A stretch of DNA of 64,000 bases, from assembly GCA_934692675.1 (NCBI GenBank), contig CAKUUD010000001.1:1-64000 (forward strand), given 5' to 3'. Shown here in pieces: positions 14,766 to 23,305 of this stretch (positions are counted from its first letter, which is position 1; each line of letters begins with the position of its first letter). A program made the position numbers and the translations under genes. The stretch is from an uncultured Eubacteriales bacterium. Its GTDB lineage: Bacteria > Bacillota > Clostridia > Oscillospirales > Acutalibacteraceae. The notes beneath the pieces were generated by a model that was not told the DNA's origin, did not search any database, and saw only the letters and a list, made by a program, of their open reading frames with translations.

Positions 14766-16643
14766 ATGAAATTCAAGAGATTAATTTCTCTGGCTCTCAG
14801 CGCTGGAATATTATCTTCATCAGTGCTTTCGAGCGGAGCGCCGCTTTTTGCTATGTTTCCGTCGCAGTCGTGGAATTTGGAAAATTGGGTAGAAGAAGCT
14901 GAAAAAAGTGGCTCTAGGCTTTGCTTATCAAAAGATTTGTCAACTTATGATGAACCGATAAGTAAGGAATTTTTTGAACACATGGTTGATACAATGGAAA
15001 AAATTGCATTTGAAAGTGGTGACATGGCTGAAGTTGTAGAAGATTCCGGCTACATTGCCAATGTTTTGCTTGCGAATTCCTCTTTATCTAAATCATTGCA
15101 TATGTATCCAGATAGAAGATTGAAAGGAAGCTCATACGCTTTTGACAAGATGTCAAATGAATATCTGCACTATTCTTTATACGATAGTCTTTTTGCTATT
15201 TATTGGTTTATATTAAGGACGCACAGTTGTCCGATTTATAGAGAACTTCCTAGCGGAAAGGAATTTCACAGAGATAATCCATTCGATTCCGCTGAGTATG
15301 GCGAACTTCTTAATAGTATGTTATTTTGTGAGGAAGAAGATAAAAGCACTGATATAGTAGACGCTCTAAATTATAATTTTTTGTTGGCTAAAGTCCTGAT
15401 AAACAAATATCGTACTAAGTGCGCAAGGCTCAAAGAACCTTTGAATAAGCTAGAGAATTTCATGAAAAAAATTTATGGGTATAATGAGGTTGATTTTAAG
15501 AATACTAGTATGATTTTTGAGCAGATAATTAATAATCCCTCTATGAGAATTCAAGTAGATGAGGGGAATGGCAATTTGGTGGTGTACCCTCACGGCATGC
15601 AAAACCCAAACCAGGTGCTTACATATTGCAAAGCTCGCGAATTTGCGGTATTCCTTATAAAAATAGAAAAACTATTAGTACGTGGCTGTTTTATGCGTAC
15701 CAATATAGTATCACATTTTCCCTCTAACGAAGAAATAGCTCGGTCAAAAAAGATAGTAAGAAGACGCCGCGAAGAATTTGAGTGGGCTCAAAAGCAAAAA
15801 GAAAAGCAAAAAGAAGCAGAACTAAAAGAAAAGAATAGAATAGAACGTGAGAAGAGAGAAAGAATTTTCGAAGAAATTAAATTGAAAAAGACTTTGAAAA
15901 AAGAAGAATTAAAAAAACAAAAAGAAGAAGAGAAGAAAGCAATGGAGGAATCCGCGCCGAAGAAATCCGACGAGGAATTAAAAAAAGAAAACGAAGAAGT
16001 TCAAAATGAACAATTCAGATGTTTCTGTGAGTCTGAATGCGCCCGCGACGGCAGTGCACGCAAGCGTAAATCAAAAAAATCCTCTAAGTCAAAGAAAGGC
16101 TCTCAAAAAGTTGATACAAAAGAATCAACATCTTCATCTGGATCTGCCTCTTCATCAGGGTCGGCTTCTTCCTCTGAATCACCTGAAATTCCAGAATATA
16201 ATTTTGAAGATATATTCGAAACTGAAGGAAATAACGAAGTTGAAATGAACACAAAAGATGCTGCGTATAAGCTATACTATGAACCATCTTTATTTTCAAA
16301 TTTAAAAGAAAAAAATGACTCTTCTACTTTCAAAAATATAAAAAAAGGCGTAATGGAAATGATATTCTCCTTGCACGTAGGAGGAACGCGTTGCATCATG
16401 GATAAATTCGGTAAAAAAAGAGTAATTAATATGTCGGGTTGCGGCCAAGCTAAAGTTGATTTATACAAAAGGTACGCTAATAAATTAGAGAAACTTTTCG
16501 AAAAAGGTTCCGAACCTGTTTTGTACAAATTCAAGGTTAATTGTACCAAAGAATGCCGAATTGCATATTTTGTAGACGACAAAAACAAAATGATATATGT
16601 AACTGATAATATCGAACACATAGATAAAGGCGAAAAACACTAA
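14766..16643 (+). CDS. Secreted coiled-coil protein with a RelE/ParE-like C-terminal domain
   Basis: 625 residues. A Sec signal peptide occupies residues 1-29 (MKFKRLISLALSAGILSSSV, ending near LFAM). The first 320 residues are helical and unfamiliar. A K/E/R-rich coiled coil spans about 330-430, followed by a basic stretch (RKRKSKKSSKSKKG) and a Ser/Gly linker. The last 130 residues (about 492-625) end in strands resembling RelE/ParE mRNA interferases (KFKVNCTKECRIAYFVDDKN then MIYVTDNIEHIDKGEK). A RelE fold on an exported protein would be unusual. The identity is inferred from strand pattern only, and no antitoxin-like gene is adjacent. Own promoter and terminator, so monocistronic. Confidence 0.6.
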   Translation: MKFKRLISLALSAGILSSSVLSSGAPLFAMFPSQSWNLENWVEEAEKSGSRLCLSKDLSTYDEPISKEFFEHMVDTMEKIAFESGDMAEVVEDSGYIANVLLANSSLSKSLHMYPDRRLKGSSYAFDKMSNEYLHYSLYDSLFAIYWFILRTHSCPIYRELPSGKEFHRDNPFDSAEYGELLNSMLFCEEEDKSTDIVDALNYNFLLAKVLINKYRTKCARLKEPLNKLENFMKKIYGYNEVDFKNTSMIFEQIINNPSMRIQVDEGNGNLVVYPHGMQNPNQVLTYCKAREFAVFLIKIEKLLVRGCFMRTNIVSHFPSNEEIARSKKIVRRRREEFEWAQKQKEKQKEAELKEKNRIEREKRERIFEEIKLKKTLKKEELKKQKEEEKKAMEESAPKKSDEELKKENEEVQNEQFRCFCESECARDGSARKRKSKKSSKSKKGSQKVDTKESTSSSGSASSSGSASSSESPEIPEYNFEDIFETEGNNEVEMNTKDAAYKLYYEPSLFSNLKEKNDSSTFKNIKKGVMEMIFSLHVGGTRCIMDKFGKKRVINMSGCGQAKVDLYKRYANKLEKLFEKGSEPVLYKFKVNCTKECRIAYFVDDKNKMIYVTDNIEHIDKGEKH

Positions 16644-16656
16644 ATATAATACAAAA

Positions 16657-16700
16657 TGCACTTTGAAAAAATCATTTTTCAGGGTGCATATTAATTTTTG
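16657..16700 (+). terminator. Terminator after the secreted RelE-like gene
   Basis: TGCACTTTGAAAAA/TTTTTCAGGGTGCA 14-bp stem with two T-G pairs, loop ATCA, then TATTAATTTTT. Confidence 0.85.
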
Positions 16701-16771
16701 GCATATATTCAAATGGAAATAATAAATTTGAAATTGTAGGGAAAAATACTTTCTAAAAGGAGAATGAAGAA

Positions 16772-17236
16772 ATGATAAAATTAAAATCTTTATTTTGGAA
16801 CTTATTTATTCCTCTGGCAGGAGGAGCAATCGTAGGTTTTTTAACAAAAAATTCTATGAATGTTTATAATAACGTCGCTAGACCGGCGCTAGCTCCTCCT
16901 CCGATAGTTTTTCCCATCGTGTGGAGTATTTTGTATGTTTTAATGGGAATATCCTCATATTTGATTTATGAGTCAAAAAGTATTTATAAAGAGAAAAGTT
17001 TGTACGTTTACTATATTCAGCTCATACTAAATTTTACCTGGCCGTTTGTATTTTTTAGCGGAAAAATGTTTCTGGTGGCATTTTTTATTTTACTACTACT
17101 TTGGGGAATGGTAATCTGGATGACCGGACTTTTTTATAAGGTAAAACCCGTGGCGGCTTACTTACAAATACCATATCTAATATGGCTTGGCTTCGCTGCT
17201 TATCTTAATTTAAGTATAGGATTTTTGAATATGTAG
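16772..17236 (+). CDS. tspO: TspO/MBR-family tryptophan-rich sensory protein
   Basis: 154 residues with five membrane segments, the family's usual size. Signatures: FLTKNSMNVYNNVARPALAP then PPIVFPIVWSILYVLMGIS, LNFTWPFVFF, and YLQIPYLIWLGFAAYLN. TspO proteins bind porphyrins and related ligands and influence tetrapyrrole handling; the role in Clostridia is unclear. AAAAGGAG upstream of the ATG. Unrelated neighbours on either side. Confidence 0.92.
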   Translation: MIKLKSLFWNLFIPLAGGAIVGFLTKNSMNVYNNVARPALAPPPIVFPIVWSILYVLMGISSYLIYESKSIYKEKSLYVYYIQLILNFTWPFVFFSGKMFLVAFFILLLLWGMVIWMTGLFYKVKPVAAYLQIPYLIWLGFAAYLNLSIGFLNM

Positions 17237-17328
17237 TTTTGAAATTGGAATTGAAATATAAAAAGCTATAATATATAATTAATAAGTATTTTTATAATTC
17301 TATACAATTGAGGAAAGCGGGAAATAAG

Positions 17329-19419
17329 ATGATAAATGTACCGGAAATGTTTGGAAGCATGGTATTCAACGACTCTATAATGAGAGAGCTGTTGCCATGC
17401 GAAATTTATGATAATTTAAAGAAAGCAATTAAAGAAAATTCTCCAATTGATAAGCAAACCGGTGAATTCGTTGCCAGAGCGATGAAATCTTGGGCCATAA
17501 GTAAGGGAGCTACGCATTTTACACATTGGTTTCAGCCTATGACTGAAATTACTGCTGAAAAGCACAATAGCTTCTTGGAATTTGATGATGACGGAAATGC
17601 TAAAATGAGCTTTTCGGTTAAAGAACTCATAAAAGGAGAATCGGATGCGTCAAGTTTACCTTCGGGAGGCTTAAGAGCTACTTTTGAAGCACGTGGATAC
17701 ACTTCTTGGGATCCAACTTCTCATGCATTTGTAAAAAATCATTCTCTTTACATACCTACATTTTTCTGTTCATATAGCGGTGAAGTTCTGGATGAAAAAA
17801 CTCCGCTGCTTAAATCAATGTACGCCCTAAATAAACAGGCTCTGAGAGTTCTTAAAGTACTCGGAAACGATAAAATAAAAAAAGTTACCCCAACAATGGG
17901 TGCTGAACAAGAATACTTTTTGATAGATAAAGAAGTATATGAAAAACGAAAAGATATACAATTTTGCGGCAGAACTTTATTTGGAGCCAAACCCGTTAAA
18001 GCTCAGGATTTGTCCGACCATTATTTTGCTGCTTTAAAACCTAGAGTTGCAGAATTCATGCAAGAACTCGATGAAGAACTCTGGAAGCTCGGAGTTCCTT
18101 CAAAAACTAAACATAACGAAGTAGCTCCTTCTCAGCACGAAATAGCTCAAATTCATACTTACTCAAATTTAGCTGCAGATCAAAACCATATAATAATGGA
18201 AACCCTTAAACAAATCGCCGAAAAACATAATTTGGTTTGTCTTCTTCATGAAAAGCCTTTTGAAGGCATCAATGGCAGCGGAAAACACAACAACTGGTCT
18301 CTTTCTGCAGATACCGGCGCCAATCTTTTAGAACCCGGAAATTCTCCTCAAGATAATGTTCAATTTTTGGTATTTTTATGTGCCATGATTAAAGCCGTGG
18401 ATGATTACGCCGACCTTTTAAGAATCTCTGTTTCTTCCGCAGGAAACGATTGCAGGCTTGGTGGCAATGAAGCGCCTCCGGCAGTGGTTTCTATATACCT
18501 TGGCGAAGAGATTTTGAATATTTTGGAGGCAATTGAAAAAGGAACTATTTATACCGGTAAAAAGAGAGAAAATTTTGAGATAGGTCTGGACGTTTTTCCA
18601 AGTTTCCCTTGTGATACTTCAGATAGAAACCGTACTTCTCCGTTTGCTTTTACGGGCAATAAATTTGAATTCCGTATGGTAGGCTCTGCACAGTCTATCG
18701 CGGCTCCTAACATGATTCTGAACATAATAAGCGCTCAAGTGTTGAAAGAATTTGCCGACGAACTCGAAAAATCTGAGGATGTAAAAAAATCGCTTAAAGA
18801 TTTGTTGGTTAGGGTTATAAATAATCATAAGAAAGTAATTTTTGATGGCAACAGCTATTCAAAAGAATGGGAAGAAGAAGCCGAAAAACGCGGCCTTTGC
18901 AACTTTAAAACAACGGTAGACGCTTTGAAACATTCTTTAGATGAGAAAAATATTGAATTATTTAAAACTCATAAGGTTCTTTCTGAAAGAGAATTAGTTT
19001 CAAGATATGAAATCCATATGGAAAATTATTGTAAAATTTTGAACATAGAATCCAAAGTTATGCTAAAAATGGTAAATAACGAAATTTTACCGGTAGTTAC
19101 CGAATATTCCAAGGAATTAAGCGATTCCATTGTCAGTAAGTCTAAAATCGATAAAAAATTTGTTTCCGATTATGAACTTGACCTTTTCAAAACAATTTCT
19201 TCTCTCATTTCAAGTCTGCATAACGCAGCACACGGTTTGGAAGAAGCCCTTGAAAAAATCAAATTGAAACCCGATTTAGCAAGCAAAGCGGATCTATATA
19301 AAACCGAAGTTTTGGAATCTATGTCCAAAGTAAGGGAAATTGTAGACACCCTGGAAATTAATATTCCAAGAGCTAAATGGCCTTATCCGACCTACGACGA
19401 TATACTTTTCAGCGTTTAA
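17329..19419 (+). CDS. glnN: Glutamine synthetase type III
   Basis: About 696 residues, matching the large GSIII class found in Bacteroides and Clostridia. It makes glutamine from glutamate and ammonia at the expense of ATP. Signatures: MFGSMVFNDSIMRELLP at the N-terminus, MGAEQEYFLID (metal-binding Glu), NEVAPSQHEIAQIH, INGSGKHNNWSLS, and NRTSPFAFTGNKFEFRMVGS. Start ATG 17329 is preferred over an in-frame TTG at 17308 because the GAGGAAAGCGGG region sits between them. Probably monocistronic. Confidence 0.95.
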   Translation: MINVPEMFGSMVFNDSIMRELLPCEIYDNLKKAIKENSPIDKQTGEFVARAMKSWAISKGATHFTHWFQPMTEITAEKHNSFLEFDDDGNAKMSFSVKELIKGESDASSLPSGGLRATFEARGYTSWDPTSHAFVKNHSLYIPTFFCSYSGEVLDEKTPLLKSMYALNKQALRVLKVLGNDKIKKVTPTMGAEQEYFLIDKEVYEKRKDIQFCGRTLFGAKPVKAQDLSDHYFAALKPRVAEFMQELDEELWKLGVPSKTKHNEVAPSQHEIAQIHTYSNLAADQNHIIMETLKQIAEKHNLVCLLHEKPFEGINGSGKHNNWSLSADTGANLLEPGNSPQDNVQFLVFLCAMIKAVDDYADLLRISVSSAGNDCRLGGNEAPPAVVSIYLGEEILNILEAIEKGTIYTGKKRENFEIGLDVFPSFPCDTSDRNRTSPFAFTGNKFEFRMVGSAQSIAAPNMILNIISAQVLKEFADELEKSEDVKKSLKDLLVRVINNHKKVIFDGNSYSKEWEEEAEKRGLCNFKTTVDALKHSLDEKNIELFKTHKVLSERELVSRYEIHMENYCKILNIESKVMLKMVNNEILPVVTEYSKELSDSIVSKSKIDKKFVSDYELDLFKTISSLISSLHNAAHGLEEALEKIKLKPDLASKADLYKTEVLESMSKVREIVDTLEINIPRAKWPYPTYDDILFSV

Positions 19420-19427
19420 ATAATAAA

Positions 19428-19460
19428 GAGCTCAAAATTAATTGAGCTCGAATTTTTATA
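19428..19460. terminator. Bidirectional terminator between glnN and the hydrolase
   Basis: GAGCTCAA/TTGAGCTC stem (19428-19435, 19442-19449) with T-rich tails on both strands, between convergent genes. Confidence 0.8.
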
Positions 19461-19467
19461 AACAAAA

Positions 19468-20430
19468 CTAAATTACACCATATTTAGTTAGGAATTTTTT
19501 TACGGTTTTTTGATATTGTTTTGAATTTACGAAAAAAGATTCCGCGTGGCAAGCTCCCTTGACTATTAGGATTTCCTTAGGGCACGAAGCAGCTTCATAT
19601 AATTCATTTACCATGTGTACTGGCACGAAAGTATCTTTAGACCCGTGTATAAAAAGCACTGGAATTTTGCATTTTTTAATCTGATTTATCGAACTTGCTT
19701 CTGCGAATGAGTATTTATTCACGAGCTTGGTTATAAACGAAGTTATGTGAAGTACTGGGAAACATGACATTTTAAAAAAAGTAGTAAATTGATATTTAAA
19801 CTCGTCCCATACACTTGTGTATCCGCAGTCTTCTATCACGCATTTTACATTTTCAGGGAGTGTTTCTCCCGCGGTCATCATTACAGTTGCGCCCCCCATG
19901 GATACGCCGTATAGAACTATTTTCGCGTCAGGATTGCATTCTAGAATTAATTTTATCCATTCTAGAATATCTTTTCTTTCCAGCCATCCCATTCCAATAT
20001 ATTTTCCTTCGCTTTTTCCGTGCCCACGAGCATCAGGGATTAAAATATTAAACCCCATTTTGTAAAATTGATTTGAAAGTTTTATTTGTCTTAATCCGTT
20101 TCCATTATAGCCGTGGCACATAATCACCCAGTTTTTAGACGGAGTTTTGTTTTTTAAAATATACGAATGGAGTTTTAGTTTGTCCTTGGATTTGATATAT
20201 TTTTCAGTTGAATTTTCAAGGAAAAAATTTTTATATTTTACATCTTTGTTTTTGGAATCTTCTGATGCGTTTTTTTCTTTATTATGAGGCGCGGCAAAAA
20301 TAAATGATTTGTCACTCGAAGAAAGTATTATAACTAAAAAAAGATAATAAGCCGCAATTGAACTCAAAACAAATAGAACAAAAGCGCATATACTTGCAAT
20401 AAATAAGCATAAAATAATAGTGTTGTTCAT
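19468..20430 (-). CDS. Membrane-anchored alpha/beta hydrolase
   Basis: 320 residues. An N-terminal transmembrane segment (residues about 5-38) is followed by a serine hydrolase domain: MCHGYNGNG (oxyanion region), DARGHGKSEG, the nucleophile elbow GVSMGG, the acid in HGSKDTFVP and the catalytic His in GACHAES. It resembles the YqkD/BAAT-type extracytoplasmic hydrolases of Firmicutes. Substrate unknown. Stands alone between convergent glnN and divergent pgeF. Confidence 0.85.
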   Translation of the reverse strand: MNNTIILCLFIASICAFVLFVLSSIAAYYLFLVIILSSSDKSFIFAAPHNKEKNASEDSKNKDVKYKNFFLENSTEKYIKSKDKLKLHSYILKNKTPSKNWVIMCHGYNGNGLRQIKLSNQFYKMGFNILIPDARGHGKSEGKYIGMGWLERKDILEWIKLILECNPDAKIVLYGVSMGGATVMMTAGETLPENVKCVIEDCGYTSVWDEFKYQFTTFFKMSCFPVLHITSFITKLVNKYSFAEASSINQIKKCKIPVLFIHGSKDTFVPVHMVNELYEAASCPKEILIVKGACHAESFFVNSKQYQKTVKKFLTKYGVI

Positions 20431-20535
20431 AATATTTTCGCCGCTTTCTTTCTGGTAATTTTAGATTTATTTATTATATCACAATTGCGAAAAATGTGCA
20501 ATATTTATAAAAAAGAAAGGTCTGAGAAATAAAAT

Positions 20536-21366
20536 ATGTTATTTGAAAGTAATACAATGAACATGAATATAAAAAATGCAGTTTCATATTTAACGTTCAA
20601 AGATTTTGAAAAATTTAGCTTTTTAACCCATGCTTTTTCCACTCGATTGGGTGGAATAAGCGATGGATGCTATAAGTCCCTGAATTTAAGCTTTTCTCAA
20701 GGAGATGAAGAAGAGGCGGTAGAAAGAAACTATAATATATTATTTTCTGTTTTAGGCCTTGATATAAATAAAATTGCCATGACAAATCAAATTCATGACA
20801 ATTTTATAAAAATTATTAAAGAAAGTGATATCAATTCAGGAAATCTCAAATCTAACATTCACTACGAAACAGACGGCCTTATTACAAATCTTCCGGGCGT
20901 GGCACTGGTTACATATCACGCTGATTGCCCGGCAATATTTATGGTTGACCCCGTCAAAAAAGTTATAGGTCTTGCTCATGCAGGCTGGAAAGGCACTGTA
21001 AAAGAAATAGCGGGGAATTTGGTAAATTTATTTGTAAAAAATTATAATTCCTTGCCCGGAGATTTGGTTTGTGCTATCGGTCCGGCTATTTCAGGCGATT
21101 GTTTTGAAGTTTCCGAAGATATACTTCCTCATTTTGAAAGTTTAAATTTATCTGATAAATCATACCTGATACCTTCAAAAATTCCCGGCAAAATTAATAT
21201 TGATTTGCTTGAAGTCAATCGGCAAATTCTCATTAAAAACGGAGTAAAAGAAAATAGCATTATAAAATCGGACGTTTGCACAAAATGCTATCATGATTTG
21301 ATGTTTTCTCATCGTGCCATGGGTAAAAACAGGGGCACCAACGCAGCAATTATGTCGCTGTTATAA
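20536..21366 (+). CDS. pgeF: PgeF/YfiH-family laccase-domain protein (purine nucleoside phosphorylase type)
   Basis: 276 residues. Signatures: THAFSTRLGGISDGCYKSLN, HADCPAIFMVDPVKK then GLAHAGWKGTVKEI, and IGPAISGDCFEVSEDI, giving the conserved His-Cys-His zinc site. Members have been reported to act on adenosine or inosine and to affect peptidoglycan editing. In many Clostridia the gene sits near cell-division genes, but here it stands alone. A second ATG seven codons later could also be the start. Confidence 0.88.
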   Translation: MLFESNTMNMNIKNAVSYLTFKDFEKFSFLTHAFSTRLGGISDGCYKSLNLSFSQGDEEEAVERNYNILFSVLGLDINKIAMTNQIHDNFIKIIKESDINSGNLKSNIHYETDGLITNLPGVALVTYHADCPAIFMVDPVKKVIGLAHAGWKGTVKEIAGNLVNLFVKNYNSLPGDLVCAIGPAISGDCFEVSEDILPHFESLNLSDKSYLIPSKIPGKINIDLLEVNRQILIKNGVKENSIIKSDVCTKCYHDLMFSHRAMGKNRGTNAAIMSLL

Positions 21367-21393
21367 ATTAAGATTTTCGTTCATAAGGAAATC

Positions 21394-21440
21394 AAATAGT
21401 AACTATACAGGTAATAATGTATAGTTACTATTTTTTGTTT
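21394..21440 (+). terminator. Terminator after pgeF
   Basis: A 15-bp stem (21394-21408 with 21419-21433, core AGTAACTATAC), 10-nt loop, then TTTTTTG. Confidence 0.88.
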
Positions 21441-21561
21441 GATTACCACAGATATTATTTCAACGTTTTATGAATTAAATGTATAAATAGTAGAAATAAA
21501 ATTGACTTATACGCTAAAAAGTGTTAATATGAACTAAAAATTAGCCCATAAGGAGGACGGT

Positions 21562-23304
21562 ATGATAAAAAATCTTGTAAAATGCATCGGGGAATATAAA
21601 AAATACGCAATCATAGCACCAATATTTGTAATCGGCGAAATGGCGGCTGAGGTTGTGATCCCTTTCTTAACCTCCAATTTAATTGATTACGGAATAGATA
21701 AGGGCGACATGAATTATATAATAAAATCCGGAATGTATATACTTCTTTGTACCGTTTTGTCGATTATATTCGGCTGCATAGCGGGTAGCTGTTCTGCCAA
21801 AGCTTCGGCGGGGTTTGCAAAAAATATGCGCGAAAAAATGTACGAAAACGTTCAGAAATTTTCTTTTTCTAACATAGATAAATATTCGACTTCGAGTATA
21901 ATTACCAGACTGACCACCGATGTTACGAATGTTCAGAATGCTTTTCAAATGCTGGCATTTGTGGCTCCGGTGGCTCCCGCACTTCTTATTTTATCTACAG
22001 TTTTTGCGTTTAGAATAAATTCAGAGCTTGCGCTGCTATTTTTGGCGTGTGTGCCGCTGCTTGCAGTTGCACTTTATTTTATGGCTTCGAGTGCTCATCC
22101 TATTTTTACCAAAGTTTTTAAAACTTATGATAACTTGAATGAAAGCGTTGAAGAAAATTTAAACGGCATCAGAGTAGTAAAATCTTTCGTTAGGGAAGAG
22201 CACGAAAAACGTAAGTTTTTTAAAATTTCAAGTATAATTTACAAGTATTTTTTAAGCGGCGAAAAAATAATAGCTTTTAATATGCCTCTTATGCAATTTA
22301 GTATGTACGCGTGCACAATTTTAGCGGCTTGGTTTGGAGCAAGAATGATAGTAGCCGGTAGGAACGACCCAGCCAACGGCTTGACAACCGGTCAACTTTT
22401 AAGTTTGATTTCGTATTCTTCCCAAATTTTGATGGGTCTTATGATTCTTTCCATGATCCTTACTTTTATAGTTATATCCATTTCTTCCGCAAGAAGAATT
22501 TCTGAAATATTAACCGAAAAAAGTGACATCACCTCTCCAAAAAATGCAATTAAAGAAGTGAAAAGCGGAGAAATCTCTTTTAAGAACGTAGGATTTAGCT
22601 ATGTTAAAGATAAAAATAATTTATGCCTTAGAGATATAAATCTGGATATAAATTCCGGCGAAGTGATTGGAATCACAGGAGGAACAGGCAGTGGAAAGAG
22701 CACTCTCGTACACATGATTCCAAGGCTTTATAACGCCACCTTGGGTGAAGTTTTTGTGGGAGGAGTAAATGTAAAAAATTACGATTTGAAAGTTCTCCGA
22801 AATGCTGTGGCTATGGTTCTCCAGAAGAATACTTTGTTTTCAGGGACAATCAAAGAGAACTTGCGTTGGGGGAACGAAAACGCAACCGACGACGAAATAA
22901 AGCGTGCTTGCAAAATTGCGCAAGCGGATGAATTTATAAACAATATGCCTCTTAAATACGACACTTATATAAAAAGAGCAGGCTCGAATGTATCCGGAGG
23001 TCAAAAGCAAAGAATATGTATAGCAAGAGCTTTGCTTAAAAATCCTAAAATTTTAATACTTGACGACTCAACCAGTGCGGTCGATACCAAAACCGATGCT
23101 TTGATAAGGCACGCTTTTAAAAATTATCTTCCGGATACCACAAAAATCATAATATCTCAAAGGATATCCTCCGTTAAGCACGCCGACAGGATAATAGTAA
23201 TGGAAAACGGCCGTGTTATAGGATTTGATACGCATGAAAATCTTATTAAAAACTGTGAACTCTACAGGCAAACATACGAACTTCAAACGAAAGGAGGAAA
23301 ATAA
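21562..23304 (+). CDS. Heterodimeric ABC exporter subunit, degenerate ATPase half
   Basis: 580 residues: six-helix exporter domain (residues about 1-320), then a nucleotide-binding domain. Walker A GGTGSGKST is near residue 373 and the signature VSGGQ near 476. Walker B reads LILDDSTSAVD, with Asp in place of the catalytic Glu, and the switch reads ISQR instead of the usual AHR. This half therefore supplies a good signature motif but a poor catalytic site. Strong AAGGAGG start. Immediately followed (1-bp gap) by its partner. Multidrug or lipid export is likely. It lacks the N-terminal C39 peptidase of double-glycine peptide exporters. Confidence 0.92.
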   Translation: MIKNLVKCIGEYKKYAIIAPIFVIGEMAAEVVIPFLTSNLIDYGIDKGDMNYIIKSGMYILLCTVLSIIFGCIAGSCSAKASAGFAKNMREKMYENVQKFSFSNIDKYSTSSIITRLTTDVTNVQNAFQMLAFVAPVAPALLILSTVFAFRINSELALLFLACVPLLAVALYFMASSAHPIFTKVFKTYDNLNESVEENLNGIRVVKSFVREEHEKRKFFKISSIIYKYFLSGEKIIAFNMPLMQFSMYACTILAAWFGARMIVAGRNDPANGLTTGQLLSLISYSSQILMGLMILSMILTFIVISISSARRISEILTEKSDITSPKNAIKEVKSGEISFKNVGFSYVKDKNNLCLRDINLDINSGEVIGITGGTGSGKSTLVHMIPRLYNATLGEVFVGGVNVKNYDLKVLRNAVAMVLQKNTLFSGTIKENLRWGNENATDDEIKRACKIAQADEFINNMPLKYDTYIKRAGSNVSGGQKQRICIARALLKNPKILILDDSTSAVDTKTDALIRHAFKNYLPDTTKIIISQRISSVKHADRIIVMENGRVIGFDTHENLIKNCELYRQTYELQTKGGK

Positions 23305-23305
23305 A

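Noticed and set aside
23225..23305. Longer start of the second ABC subunit overlapping the first gene
   Set aside because: The extension has no ribosome site and lies inside the first subunit's coding region; ATG 23306 follows AAAGGAGG.
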